From Streptomyces sp. NBC_01463 (lineage in GTDB: Bacteria > Actinomycetota > Actinomycetes > Streptomycetales > Streptomycetaceae), in contig CP109468.1 of the NCBI GenBank assembly GCA_036227345.1, positions 6,014,001 through 6,078,000 of the forward strand: a stretch of 64,000 nt of DNA. Direction: 5' to 3'. A program made the translations under genes and the position numbers. The notes beneath the pieces were generated by a model, which saw only the letters and a program-made list of their open reading frames with translations, was not told the DNA's origin and did no database searches. How positions within the stretch are numbered: the first letter of the stretch is position 1; each line of letters opens with the position of its first letter. Of this stretch, positions 1-8,218 are shown piece after piece.

Positions 1-77
1 GCGAGACGTACCACCAGCGCGTCGCCGAGGGATACGGGCCGCCCCCGGCGGCCCCCGTCGGGGTGCACCCGTACTGA
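1..77 (+). CDS. 3' end of an unidentified gene
   Basis: Only the last 24 codons are inside the window, read from base 3 and closed by TGA at 75-77. The visible tail reads [20 protein letters not shown] then VHPY. It is proline-rich and looks like a disordered C-terminus. The tail is too short to assign. In Streptomyces the gene before proA is often proB or a short intervening gene, but this tail does not resemble the PUA-domain end of ProB, so I make no functional call. Confidence 0.5.
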   Translation, partial: ETYHQRVAEGYGPPPAAPVGVHPY

Positions 78-134
78 ACCGGCACCCGGCAGCCGTCCCC
101 GGACGGCTGTCTCGCATCACGGGATACGTGACGG

Positions 135-167
135 ATGCCCGCAGTGTGCGCACTACTCTGCGGGCAT
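135..167 (+). promoter_or_regulatory. Dyad element overlapping the proA promoter and start codon
   Basis: A perfect 10-bp inverted repeat (ATGCCCGCAG at 135-144, CTGCGGGCAT at 158-167) encloses a second small dyad, AGTG-TGCG-CACT. The right arm ends inside the proA ATG, and a -10-like TACTCT lies at 154-159, six bases before that ATG. If transcription starts at the ATG, the left arm is not transcribed, so this would be a DNA operator rather than an RNA hairpin. Operator function is inference. Confidence 0.45.
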
Positions 168-1449
168 GACCACGCTTTCGCCGTACGACAACATGTCCCC
201 GGTCGCCCAGGCCGCCTACCGGGCCCGCTCCGCCGCCGCCGACATCGCGCCACTTCCGCGCGCGGCGAAGGACGACGCGCTGCTGGCGATCGCGGACGCG
301 CTCGAAGTGCGGACGAACGACATCCTCGCGGCCAACGCAGAGGACGTGGCGCGGGCCCGCGAGGCCGGGACGAGCGAGTCGGTCGTCGACCGGCTGACCC
401 TCACCCCGGAGCGGATCCGGGCCATCGCCGCCGACGTACGGGACGTGGCGGCACTGCCCGACCCCGTCGGCGAGGTGGTGCGCGGCTCGACGCTGCCCAA
501 CGGCATTGACCTGCGCCAGGTCCGGGTGCCGCTCGGCGTGGTCGGGATCATCTACGAGGCCCGGCCCAATGTGACGGTGGACGCGGCGGCGCTCTGCCTG
601 AAGTCGGGCAACGCGGTGCTGCTGCGCGGCTCGTCCTCCGCCCGCTCGTCGAACGCCGCGCTGGTCCGGGTCCTGCGCGACGCGGTCGGCGGCTCCGGCC
701 TGCCGGCCGACGCGGTGCAGCTGGTGCCCGGCGACAACCGTGACTCCGTACGCGAGCTCATGCGCGCCCGCGGCCTGGTCGACGTGCTCATCCCGCGCGG
801 CGGCGCCTCGCTGATCCGCACCGTCGTCGAGGGGTCCACCGTCCCCGTGATCGAGACGGGCACCGGCAACTGCCATGTGTACGTGGACGCGAAGACCGAC
901 CTCGACATGGCGGTCGCCATCCTGGTCAACTCCAAGGCGCAGCGCCCGAGTGTCTGCAACTCCGCGGAGACCCTCCTGGTCCACCAGGACATCGCCGACG
1001 CGTTCCTGCCGCGGGCCCTGGACGCCCTCGCCGACGCGGGCGTCACCGTGCACGGCGACGAGCGGGTCCTGGAGTACGCCGAGGGGTCCAAGGCCACCCT
1101 GGTGGCGGCGACGCCGGACGACTGGGAGACCGAGTACCTCTCGTACGACATCGCCGCCGCCGTCGTGGACTCGCTGGACGCCGCCGTGGCGCACATCCGG
1201 CTCTGGTCGTCCGGCCACACCGAGGCGATCGTGACCACCTCGCAGGCCGCGGCACGCCGTTTCACCCAGTTGGTGGACTCGACGACGGTCGCTGTGAACG
1301 CCTCGACGCGCTTCACGGACGGCAGCCAGTTCGGCTTCGGCGCGGAGATCGGCATCTCCACGCAGAAGCTGCACGCCAGGGGCCCCATGGGGCTTCCGGA
1401 GCTGACGTCCACGAAGTACATCGTGACCGGCGACGGCCATGTGAGGTGA
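166..1449 (+). CDS. proA: Glutamate-5-semialdehyde dehydrogenase (gamma-glutamyl phosphate reductase)
   Basis: This 427-residue protein is the usual length of ProA. The enzyme reduces gamma-glutamyl phosphate to glutamate-5-semialdehyde with NADPH, the second step of proline synthesis in the cytoplasm. Family landmarks are the early [18 protein letters not shown] segment, [13 protein letters not shown], and the catalytic cysteine C264 in [12 protein letters not shown]. The C-terminus shows [11 protein letters not shown] and the typical [13 protein letters not shown] ending. The ATG was chosen because it is the first in-frame start and has TACTCT six bases upstream and no Shine-Dalgarno, suggesting leaderless translation. 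A dyad overlaps the promoter. The partner kinase gene proB is not in view. Confidence 0.96.
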   Translation: MTTLSPYDNMSPVAQAAYRARSAAADIAPLPRAAKDDALLAIADALEVRTNDILAANAEDVARAREAGTSESVVDRLTLTPERIRAIAADVRDVAALPDPVGEVVRGSTLPNGIDLRQVRVPLGVVGIIYEARPNVTVDAAALCLKSGNAVLLRGSSSARSSNAALVRVLRDAVGGSGLPADAVQLVPGDNRDSVRELMRARGLVDVLIPRGGASLIRTVVEGSTVPVIETGTGNCHVYVDAKTDLDMAVAILVNSKAQRPSVCNSAETLLVHQDIADAFLPRALDALADAGVTVHGDERVLEYAEGSKATLVAATPDDWETEYLSYDIAAAVVDSLDAAVAHIRLWSSGHTEAIVTTSQAAARRFTQLVDSTTVAVNASTRFTDGSQFGFGAEIGISTQKLHARGPMGLPELTSTKYIVTGDGHVR

Positions 1450-1514
1450 CCTCGGGATGCGGCGAATGTTCCGTCTCCCTGCCCAAAACCATCCGGCGGG
1501 TCTAGGCTGAAGCC

Positions 1515-2093
1515 GTGCCGGACGACGTGGGGGGCAGGCCGTTCCCGAACGGCTGGGAGCCCGACGACGACCGCGGGGGCGCGGACGAGGACTTCGCCTC
1601 CGTGGTGTTCGACGAGGACTTCGTACGGGCCGCCGAGTTCCATGAACCCACCGCCGTCGAGCGGTTGTTGGCGGCCGCCGAGGCGCGCGCCGAGGCCGAC
1701 GCCTTCCGGGCCCGGGCCGGCGGCCCGCTGGACGACGACCCCTACGACGACGGCTACGGACGCGCGGGCGGCTACGGCGACCCGCTCGACGCGGATGACG
1801 ACGACACCTACGGCAGCGGTCCCTACGGGCGCCACGGCGGCTCCCTGCGCCCCTACCGGGGTGCCGCCCGCTGGCACCGGCCGGTGGCCTGGCTGCTCGC
1901 CGTGCTGATGGGGGTCGGCATGGTCGCGCTGGCCTTCAGCGCCGTCTTCCGCAACAGCTCGGGCGACCGGCAGGACCAGGTCCCGCCCCCGGCCACGAGC
2001 GGCGTGGACAGCGCACCGGGCCCCACCGCGGCCCCGTCCGCCGCGGAGGGCTACTCCCGCCCGCTGGTTTCCGCGGTGCCCCGCACCCCCTGA
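1515..2093 (+). CDS. SCO2584-like single-pass membrane protein (spore wall biosynthesis family)
   Basis: This 192-residue protein has an acidic, Gly/Asp/Tyr-rich cytoplasmic N-terminus, one membrane segment around residues 127-147 (WLLAVLMGVGMVALAFSAVF) and a short Pro/Ala/Ser-rich outer tail. Residues 27-45 carry DFASVVFDEDFVRAAEFHE, which recurs in the next gene as EYRSLVFDESFVRAARLQE, so the two are paralogues in this N-terminal module. From memory, this matches the Streptomyces SCO2584 family linked to the spore wall synthesis complex; that link is recalled, not shown here. The GTG start is preceded by TAGGCT six bases upstream and no Shine-Dalgarno, so it looks leaderless. The downstream 327 bases hold TTCGGAG-type imperfect repeats and the next promoter. 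Confidence 0.75.
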   Translation: MPDDVGGRPFPNGWEPDDDRGGADEDFASVVFDEDFVRAAEFHEPTAVERLLAAAEARAEADAFRARAGGPLDDDPYDDGYGRAGGYGDPLDADDDDTYGSGPYGRHGGSLRPYRGAARWHRPVAWLLAVLMGVGMVALAFSAVFRNSSGDRQDQVPPPATSGVDSAPGPTAAPSAAEGYSRPLVSAVPRTP

Positions 2094-2338
2094 CGCTCGC
2101 CGAGGGTTCCGCGGGACTTCGGGGTCTTCGGAGGTTCCGCGTCTTCGGAGTTCCGGAGTGCTTCGGGGCGCCTCGCGATCATGGCCGCACTCACCGCCGC
2201 ACCCGCCGCGCTCCCTCCAACGGCCGACCCCGCCGTACCGGTGTGTCCGCCCGCCCTCTCCGCTTCGGGCACCGCCGTTTCCCCGGTGCGCATCCGCCCG
2301 GCCGGGGAACTCCGCGCCAGTTCCCGCCCGTGACCGCG

Positions 2339-2366
2339 TTTACACGGGTCGTAATCGACCTACTCT
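2339..2366 (+). promoter_or_regulatory. Promoter with dyad in the -35/-10 spacer
   Basis: TTTACA (2339-2344) and TACTCT (2361-2366) are 16 bases apart, a plausible vegetative-type promoter for the SCO2583-like gene. The spacer ends in GGTCG-TAAT-CGACC (2347-2360), an inverted repeat directly abutting the -10 box, a typical place for a repressor operator. The predicted transcription start falls at the ATG at 2373, 48 bases before the preferred translational start. Confidence 0.45.
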
Positions 2367-2420
2367 GAAGATATGACCCCTCACCCGCTCGTAGAGGGGG
2401 CTTCTCAGTCGGGAGAAGTC

Positions 2421-3548
2421 ATGGCAGATCGCGGAGATCCACCCGAAGGCCCGTCGGAGAACAGCGCGAGCGGCAGCGAGGACGAGTACCGGTCCCTCGT
2501 CTTCGACGAGTCCTTCGTCCGGGCCGCCCGGCTGCAGGAGTTCTCCGCCCAGGAGCGCATGGGGGAGCACGCCCGTGCCGTCCGCAGCCTGCCCGGCCGC
2601 ACCGTCCGCAACGGCTCACGGGCCGCCCTCGTCCTCGCCGTGCTGATCGCCCTGGCCTTCGGCACCGCCGTCTTCATGGGCTTCCGGCACCCCTATCAGA
2701 GCCCTGCCGCCAGGCGGGCCGAGCCGCTGCGGATGACCGTCGTCCCGCTGGCGCCGCGCGGAGCCGTGCCCGCGGGCACCACGGCCGCACTCTTCGCGAG
2801 CAGCCCCGCCGCCCCGTACCCGAAGGGCGCCGCGGGCATCAGCCTCCCGGTGACCCGGCGGACGGACAACTTCTCCGACAGCCAGGTGTACGCCGCCCTG
2901 GCCACCGCCAAGGACTACCTGGTGGCCTCCTCGCTCGACCTCGACGTCCTCGGCGGGAACGCGCTGCGCCCGGTGGAGTCACTGCTCGACCCGGACCAGA
3001 TGGACCAGTTCGAGCGGAGCATGAACGAGCCGTACGACGACGGACTGCACGCGGCGACCGGCTGGCTGGTGCGCTTCGACCCGGCCGAGGTCACCCCCGA
3101 CCCGGAGATCCGGGTCCGGGGCGCCCTGACGTACTCCGAGGAGGGGCCCGACGCCCTGGAGGTGCTCTCGGACCACACCTTCACCTATGTGCTCCGCCCG
3201 GCCGTCTCCGGTCCCCAGCAGGCGGGCGGAGCCTCGCTGTTCACCGTCCGGCGGGAGATGCGCTTCCGGTTCGACCGGGACGACCTGCGGCTGCACCGGC
3301 TGGAGGTGCGGACCAGCTACGTCCAGGCCGGTCCGCAGTCCTGCTCGGCCGACACCACCGGCGCCCTGCGTCCACTGCTCGCGGGCCACCGGGCCGTCTC
3401 GCGCGGCCCGGCGGGCACCGACCCGTACGCGACGGGCCGGCCCACCGCGGCGCTGTGCGGAACGCTGAAGGTCAGCTCCCTGCCGTCCCGGGCGCAGCCG
3501 GTCCCTCAGGGTCCTCAGGACCCGGGGACTGCTGCGAGCCGTCCGTAG
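2421..3548 (+). CDS. SCO2583-like membrane protein, paralogue of the upstream gene
   Basis: This 375-residue protein has a charged N-terminus carrying the motif YRSLVFDESFVRAARLQE (about residues 22-39) shared with the preceding gene. One membrane segment lies around residues 72-92 (ALVLAVLIALAFGTAVFMGF) and is followed by a large extracytoplasmic domain. The start was chosen for its GGGAGAAG Shine-Dalgarno and because it leaves the same N-terminal length before the motif as in the paralogue. An in-frame ATG at 2373, six bases after TACTCT, would give a leaderless 391-residue form. The outer domain is not one I recognise beyond the SCO2583 family. The 3' end overlaps the convergent M48 gene by 77 bases. 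Confidence 0.78.
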   Translation: MADRGDPPEGPSENSASGSEDEYRSLVFDESFVRAARLQEFSAQERMGEHARAVRSLPGRTVRNGSRAALVLAVLIALAFGTAVFMGFRHPYQSPAARRAEPLRMTVVPLAPRGAVPAGTTAALFASSPAAPYPKGAAGISLPVTRRTDNFSDSQVYAALATAKDYLVASSLDLDVLGGNALRPVESLLDPDQMDQFERSMNEPYDDGLHAATGWLVRFDPAEVTPDPEIRVRGALTYSEEGPDALEVLSDHTFTYVLRPAVSGPQQAGGASLFTVRREMRFRFDRDDLRLHRLEVRTSYVQAGPQSCSADTTGALRPLLAGHRAVSRGPAGTDPYATGRPTAALCGTLKVSSLPSRAQPVPQGPQDPGTAASRP

Positions 3549-4620
3549 GACCGTCCTGGGCCGTCCCGGTGCCCTTCCCGCCGCTGCCGCCCGCTCCGGT
3601 GAACTTGTCGCGGAGCTTGCCGCCCAGATCGCCCGCGCCGCCCGCTATGTCGCCGACCAGCTTCATCAGCGGGTCCTTGCTGCTGCGCACCGAATCGGCG
3701 TAGTGCGAGGCGGACTCCTTGAAGGCGTCCGTCACCGAGGTGTCCTTGTCCTCGTCGCGCCGCGGGTAGTGGCCGTCCATGATCCGCTGGTAGTCGCGGG
3801 TCTCGGACCACTTCTTCAGCTCGGCCGCGCGCACCGTGGTGAACGGGTGCGAACGGGGGAGCACGTTGAGGATCTTGAGGACGGAATCGCGCAGGTCGCC
3901 GGCCTTCTCGTACTCGTCGGCCTGGGCGAGGAACGCGTCCACGTTCATCTCGTGGAGGTGGTTGCCTCCGGCGATCTTCATCAGTCCGCGCATGGAGGCC
4001 TGCAGATCCTGGCCGACCAGCAGTCCGGCCCGGTCCGCCGACAGCTCCGACTTGCGGAACCACTCGCGCAGCGCCGTGACGATCGCCATGATCGCGACAT
4101 TGCCGAGCGGGATCCAGGCCACCTTGAGGGCGAGATTGGTGAGGAAGAGCAGGATCGTGCGGTACACGGCGTGACCGGAGAGGGCGTGCCCCACCTCGTG
4201 ACCGACGACCGCCCGCATCTCCTCCTCGTCGAGCAGCTCCACCAGGCCCGTCGTCACCACGATGATCGGCTCGTCGAGACCGATGCACATCGCGTTGGGC
4301 TGCGGGTCCTGGTTGACGTACATCGGCGGGACCTTCTCCAGGTCCAGGATGTAACAGGCGTCCCGCAGCATGTCGTTGAGGTGGGCGAACTGGGCATCAC
4401 TCACCCGGACGGAGTCCGACAGGAAGAGCAGTCGCAGACTGCGCTCCGGCAGCAGTCCGCTCAGGGCCTTGAAGACCGTGTCGAAACCGCTCAGCTTGCG
4501 CAGCGCCACCAGCGCCGAGCGGTCCGCCGGGTGTTCGTACGCCCGGGACGAGATTCCCGGGAAACGCCTGCGCTGCCTGCTCGGCACGTGCTCATGGCTC
4601 TCGTGGCTGCCGTCGGTCAT
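3472..4620 (-). CDS. M48-family zinc metalloprotease (HtpX-like)
   Basis: This 382-residue protein has the zinc-binding HEVGH motif at residues 141-145 and the third ligand region SELSADRAG with E192. Hydrophobic stretches around residues 153-185 (TILLFLTNLALKVAWIPLGN, then VAIMAIVTA) sit between the two, as in HtpX-type proteases. A long charged and Gly-rich C-terminal tail follows. The family degrades misfolded membrane or surface proteins; the substrate here is unknown. The ATG was chosen over one 45 bases upstream because it has a GGGGG-type Shine-Dalgarno and starts the conserved region sensibly. The last 77 bases are antisense to the end of the SCO2583-like gene. Confidence 0.88.
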   Translation of the reverse strand: MTDGSHESHEHVPSRQRRRFPGISSRAYEHPADRSALVALRKLSGFDTVFKALSGLLPERSLRLLFLSDSVRVSDAQFAHLNDMLRDACYILDLEKVPPMYVNQDPQPNAMCIGLDEPIIVVTTGLVELLDEEEMRAVVGHEVGHALSGHAVYRTILLFLTNLALKVAWIPLGNVAIMAIVTALREWFRKSELSADRAGLLVGQDLQASMRGLMKIAGGNHLHEMNVDAFLAQADEYEKAGDLRDSVLKILNVLPRSHPFTTVRAAELKKWSETRDYQRIMDGHYPRRDEDKDTSVTDAFKESASHYADSVRSSKDPLMKLVGDIAGGAGDLGGKLRDKFTGAGGSGGKGTGTAQDGPTDGSQQSPGPEDPEGPAAPGTAGS

Positions 4621-4730
4621 GGATGGGCCCCCTGTTCGTACGAGACGTCGCTCGCCCCCTGACAAATCCCAGCGTAGGTGCTGGGGCTACGGTGTGCGGG
4701 GGGCTGTGGATAACTGAGGAGACGCCCGAC

Positions 4731-4883
4731 ATGCCGCACACCGTTGCTCTGATCGCCGCCGCATCCGAGGACCAGGGGCCGGGCAACACGATCCGCATCG
4801 TGCTGATCGTCTCGCTCGTCGGAGCCGCTCTGCTGGCCTGGTTCCTGCTCCGCGGATACCGCAACGACGACAACAACGACTGA
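4731..4883 (+). CDS. 50-residue single-pass membrane protein, unknown function
   Basis: A 50-codon frame starts [20 protein letters not shown], has one hydrophobic helix ([20 protein letters not shown], about residues 21-40) and ends in the charged [10 protein letters not shown]. It has a good GAGGAG Shine-Dalgarno nine bases before the ATG. It lies divergent from the M48 gene and upstream of another tiny membrane protein. The helix is followed by a basic residue and an acidic tail, which gives no clear topology. I cannot assign a function. The signal for a real gene is the ribosome-binding site plus a well-formed membrane helix. Confidence 0.7.
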   Translation: MPHTVALIAAASEDQGPGNTIRIVLIVSLVGAALLAWFLLRGYRNDDNND

Positions 4884-4967
4884 GTCGGCGTGAGCGTGCC
4901 CGGGGCACCCGCATACGATGTCCGCGACGTCTTCCCTCCGACTCCCGATCGATAGGTCCTGCCGAAG

Positions 4968-5129
4968 ATGAGCCTCACGAGCACCGCACACCAGCTGGTC
5001 ACCGTCGCCGCCGAGGGCGAGCACGGCGGCAACCACGAAAGTCTCAGCCCCTACCTCACCGGTGGCGGTGCGTTTGTCGCGCTTCTCCTCCTTCTGTGGA
5101 TCACCACGCGCTTCAACCGCGACCGCTGA
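4968..5129 (+). CDS. 53-residue single-pass membrane protein upstream of nadD
   Basis: A 53-codon frame starts [20 protein letters not shown] and contains a membrane helix ([18 protein letters not shown], about residues 32-49) followed by NRDR. The histidine- and glycine-rich outer part and the short basic tail suggest N-out/C-in topology. It sits between the first tiny membrane protein and nadD. From memory, a similar small protein occurs at this position in other Streptomyces. The Shine-Dalgarno is weak (GAAG just before the ATG). No function is assigned. Confidence 0.65.
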   Translation: MSLTSTAHQLVTVAAEGEHGGNHESLSPYLTGGGAFVALLLLLWITTRFNRDR

Positions 5130-5167
5130 GGCCGAGGCGTACAGCTGTGCCAGTAGGCTCTGCACGC

Positions 5168-5785
5168 ATGGGAGAGCAGGAAGTGCCTACCGGCCGCGGA
5201 AAACGCCGACTCGGCGTGATGGGCGGGACGTTTGACCCGATTCATCATGGACACCTGGTGGCGGCCAGTGAAGTGGCCGCCCAGTTCCACCTCGACGAGG
5301 TGATCTTCGTTCCGACCGGGCAGCCGTGGCAGAAGAGCCACAAGCAGGTCTCCCCGGCGGAGGACCGTTATCTGATGACGGTCATCGCGACGGCGTCCAA
5401 CCCGCAGTTCTCGGTCAGCCGGAGCGACATCGACCGCAAGGGCCCCACGTACACGATCGACACCCTGCGGGACCTGCGCGCGCTCCACGACAACGCGGAC
5501 CTCTTCTTCATCACGGGCGCCGACGCGCTCTCCCAGATCCTCACCTGGCGGGATGCCGACGAACTCTTCTCGTTGTCCCACTTCATCGGTGTGACGCGGC
5601 CGGGGCACGTGCTCACGGACGACGGGCTGCCGGAGGGCGGCGTCTCCCTCGTGGAGGTCCCCGCACTGGCGATCTCCTCCACGGACTGCCGTGTGCGGGT
5701 CGCCCAGGGAGACCCGGTCTGGTACCTGGTGCCGGACGGTGTCGTCCGCTACATCGACAAGCGCCAGCTGTACCGCGGCGAATGA
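5168..5785 (+). CDS. nadD: Nicotinate-nucleotide adenylyltransferase
   Basis: This 205-residue cytoplasmic nucleotidyltransferase makes deamido-NAD from nicotinate mononucleotide and ATP. The signature [12 protein letters not shown] lies at residues 19-30 and ISSTDCR near residue 170 corresponds to the C-terminal nucleotide-binding motif. [13 protein letters not shown] is also typical of NadD. Length is normal. The ATG was chosen over an in-frame start 72 bases upstream because TAGGCT lies eight bases before it and no Shine-Dalgarno is present, indicating leaderless translation. The LCP gene follows after 19 bases and rsfS and a phosphatase after that, an arrangement common in actinobacteria. 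Confidence 0.95.
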   Translation: MGEQEVPTGRGKRRLGVMGGTFDPIHHGHLVAASEVAAQFHLDEVIFVPTGQPWQKSHKQVSPAEDRYLMTVIATASNPQFSVSRSDIDRKGPTYTIDTLRDLRALHDNADLFFITGADALSQILTWRDADELFSLSHFIGVTRPGHVLTDDGLPEGGVSLVEVPALAISSTDCRVRVAQGDPVWYLVPDGVVRYIDKRQLYRGE

Positions 5786-5804
5786 GCCACGGAGAGGGGC
5801 ACCG

Positions 5805-7583
5805 GTGAACGACCGACAGAATCCGTACGACCCGTACTACCAGCAGCCGCAGATCGTCGGCTACGACGAGTACGGGCAGCCGGTGTACCAGCAGCCCGGG
5901 CAGCAGCAGTACGACCCGTACGCGCAGCAGACCCAGCCGCCGCACCAGGCCCAGCAGCCTCAGCAGCCCCCGCAGCAGCAGGCGCCGCAGGGAGGCCAGG
6001 GGTACGGCTACGACCCGTACGCACAGCAGCAGCCACAGCAGCATCAGCAGCCTGTCGCGCCGCCGCAGCAGTACGACCCGTACGCCCCCCAGCAGCAACA
6101 GCCCCCACAGCATCAGCAGCACCAGGCGCCGCAGCAGGGATACGGCTACGACGGCTACGGGTACGACACCGGCCAGCAGCCCGCCGCGGTCGACACCACG
6201 CAGCAGTGGAGCATCCCGCAGCAGGCCCCGCCGCCCGCCGCCGCGGCCCCCGCGCCGACGCAGGAACCCGGTCCCCGGCCCGACGCCGAGCCGGAGGCGG
6301 GCGTCCCCGGACCGCGTCGCGGTGACCGCGACTACCGGACCGAGCAGTTCTCCTTCATCGAGGAGCCCGACGAGGACTCCGAAGACGTCATCGACTGGCT
6401 GAAGTTCACCGAGAGCCGCAGCGAGCGCCGTGAGGAGGCGCGCCGCCGCGGTCACAACCGGATGGTCGCGCTGATCGTCGTGGCCGCCCTCGTCGTGGTC
6501 GGCGGCGTCGGCTATCTGTGGTCCGCGGACAAGCTCCCGGGCTTCTCCGCGTCGGAGAAGGAGAACACCGCGGCGACCGGCCCGCAGCGCCGGGACGTCA
6601 TCGTGGTGCACCTCCACAACACCAAGGGCGGCGGCACGTCCACGGCGCTGCTCGTGGACAACGTCACCACCAAGCAGGGCACCACGGTCCTCCTCCCGAA
6701 CTCGCTGGCCGTCTCCGACGAGGACGGTTCCACCACCACGCTCGGCAAGTCGGTCGACGACGACGGAACCTCCGGGACCCGTGAGTCCATCGACACCCTG
6801 CTCGGCACCGAGATCAGCGGCACCTGGCGGCTCGACACCCCGTACCTGGAGAACCTCGTCGACCTCGTCGGCAACATCGAGGTCGACACCGACACCGCGG
6901 TCCCCGACAGCAAGAAGGGTGCCGCGCCCCTGGTGAAGAAGGGTGCCGCGCAGACGCTGAGCGGCCCGATGGCCGTCGCCTACGCCACCTACCGCGGTCC
7001 CGGTGAGGCCGAGGCCAAGCAGCTCATGCGGTTCGGACAGGTCATGCGCGGAGTGCTGCGGAAGATCTCGGACGACCCGAAGGCCGCCACGGTCACCATC
7101 CAGACGCTGGCCCAGATCCTCGACCCGTCGCTGCCCGAGAAGGACCTCGGCGCCTCCCTGGCCAAGCTCGCCGAGCACGCCAAGATCGGCGACTACAAGA
7201 CGGCGCTGCTGCCGGTCCAGGACGACGGCACCCTCACCGACGCGGCCACGGAAAGCGTCGTCAAGGACATCCTCGGCGGCACCGTCAAGGCTCCGGCGGC
7301 GGACGCGGCGGTTCGGGTGGGCGTCAAGAACGGCACGGGCAAGGACAGCGGCACCGAGTCCGCCCGGGTCCAGCTGGTCAACGGCGGCTACACCTTCGTC
7401 AACAGCGGGAAGTCCGACGTGGTGGCCTCCTCCCAGGTCCTCTACAAGGACACGGCGGACCGGCAGAAGGCGACCGAGGTCGCGAAGACCCTGGGCCTGC
7501 CGACGAGCGCGGTGAAGAAGGGCACGCCGGCCGGGAACGCGGACGTGTCCGTCGTGATCGGCCAGGACTACAAGACCGAGTAG
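5805..7583 (+). CDS. LytR-CpsA-Psr (LCP) family protein with degenerate catalytic site and Q-rich N-terminus
   Basis: This 592-residue protein has about 175 residues of Gln/Pro/Tyr-rich low complexity at the N-terminus (repeats of QYDPYAPQQ type). An acidic stretch and a membrane helix near residues 219-241 follow. An LCP-like extracellular domain spans about 262-440, and a LytR_C-type domain lies near 500-592. LCP enzymes attach glycopolymers to the wall, but the usual PRD motif appears here as TVLLPNSLAV, and the arginine cluster is reduced to YRGPGEAEAKQLMRFGQ. This suggests a non-catalytic or altered member. The GTG start has GGAGAGGGG upstream and lies just after the nadD stop, so the two are likely cotranscribed. 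Confidence 0.8.
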   Translation: MNDRQNPYDPYYQQPQIVGYDEYGQPVYQQPGQQQYDPYAQQTQPPHQAQQPQQPPQQQAPQGGQGYGYDPYAQQQPQQHQQPVAPPQQYDPYAPQQQQPPQHQQHQAPQQGYGYDGYGYDTGQQPAAVDTTQQWSIPQQAPPPAAAAPAPTQEPGPRPDAEPEAGVPGPRRGDRDYRTEQFSFIEEPDEDSEDVIDWLKFTESRSERREEARRRGHNRMVALIVVAALVVVGGVGYLWSADKLPGFSASEKENTAATGPQRRDVIVVHLHNTKGGGTSTALLVDNVTTKQGTTVLLPNSLAVSDEDGSTTTLGKSVDDDGTSGTRESIDTLLGTEISGTWRLDTPYLENLVDLVGNIEVDTDTAVPDSKKGAAPLVKKGAAQTLSGPMAVAYATYRGPGEAEAKQLMRFGQVMRGVLRKISDDPKAATVTIQTLAQILDPSLPEKDLGASLAKLAEHAKIGDYKTALLPVQDDGTLTDAATESVVKDILGGTVKAPAADAAVRVGVKNGTGKDSGTESARVQLVNGGYTFVNSGKSDVVASSQVLYKDTADRQKATEVAKTLGLPTSAVKKGTPAGNADVSVVIGQDYKTE

Positions 7584-7647
7584 GGCGGTCCGTCCCGTCC
7601 GGGGGCGGCGCACAGGCAGCTCAGGCACGGGCCGGACACGGCTCGGA

Positions 7648-7676
7648 GGCGGCTCCGGGAGGGTTCCGGGGCCGCC
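7648..7676 (+). terminator. Possible terminator after the LCP gene
   Basis: GGCGGCTCCGG and CCGGGGCCGCC form an 11-bp stem with one T-G wobble around a 7-base loop. There is no U-tract, as is common for GC-rich genomes. The rest of the 203-base gap before rsfS holds only a probable promoter (CTAGAGGTTGAT near 7750). Confidence 0.4.
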
Positions 7677-7786
7677 TTCCGGCCACGTCCGGCGGCTCCA
7701 GGACGGTCCGTGCCGTATGACTGCGTGGGCTGTCGGCGGTCCGTGAGACCCTAGAGGTTGATCTGACCGCCGACGAAAGCCTGCAT

Positions 7787-8218
7787 GTGACCGCCACGGA
7801 CCGCTCCATCGAGCTCATCAACGCCGCCGCTCAGGCGGCCGCAGACCGGCTCGCGCACGACATCATCGCGTACGACGTCAGCGACGTGCTGTCGATCACG
7901 GACGCCTTCCTGCTGGCCTCGGCGCCCAACGACCGCCAGGTCAAGTCGATCGTCGACGAGATCGAGGAGAAGCTCCAGAAGGAGCTCGGCGCCAAGCCGG
8001 TCCGCCGTGAGGGCGACCGCGACGCGCGCTGGATCCTCCTCGACTACGTCGACATCGTCATCCACGTCCAGCACAGCGAGGAGCGCGTCTTCTACGCGCT
8101 CGAGCGCCTGTGGAAGGACTGCCCCGAGATCGCCCTTCCCGAGGACGCCGTGAAGACCCGCGGCAAGGCCGAGGAGCACGCACAGCTCACCGGCGGCACG
8201 GAAGGTGAGCAGAGCTGA
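7787..8218 (+). CDS. rsfS: Ribosomal silencing factor RsfS
   Basis: This 143-residue protein matches the DUF143/RsfS family, which binds L14 on the large subunit and blocks 30S joining. Visible family features are AADRLAHDIIAYDVSDVLSI, the following DAFLLASAPNDRQVKSIVDE, and WILLDYVDIVIHVQHSEERV with FYALERLW. The GTG start is taken because the overlapping ATG two bases earlier is out of frame. The stop codon TGA overlaps the CTG start of the histidine phosphatase, so the two are translationally coupled. The nadD-rsfS neighbourhood is widely conserved. Confidence 0.93.
   Translation: MTATDRSIELINAAAQAAADRLAHDIIAYDVSDVLSITDAFLLASAPNDRQVKSIVDEIEEKLQKELGAKPVRREGDRDARWILLDYVDIVIHVQHSEERVFYALERLWKDCPEIALPEDAVKTRGKAEEHAQLTGGTEGEQS

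Noticed and set aside
5613..7628. 671-codon minus-strand frame opposite the LCP gene
   Set aside because: Leucine/valine/arginine-rich shadow of the LCP gene with no motif; the plus-strand gene has a membrane helix, LCP and LytR_C regions.
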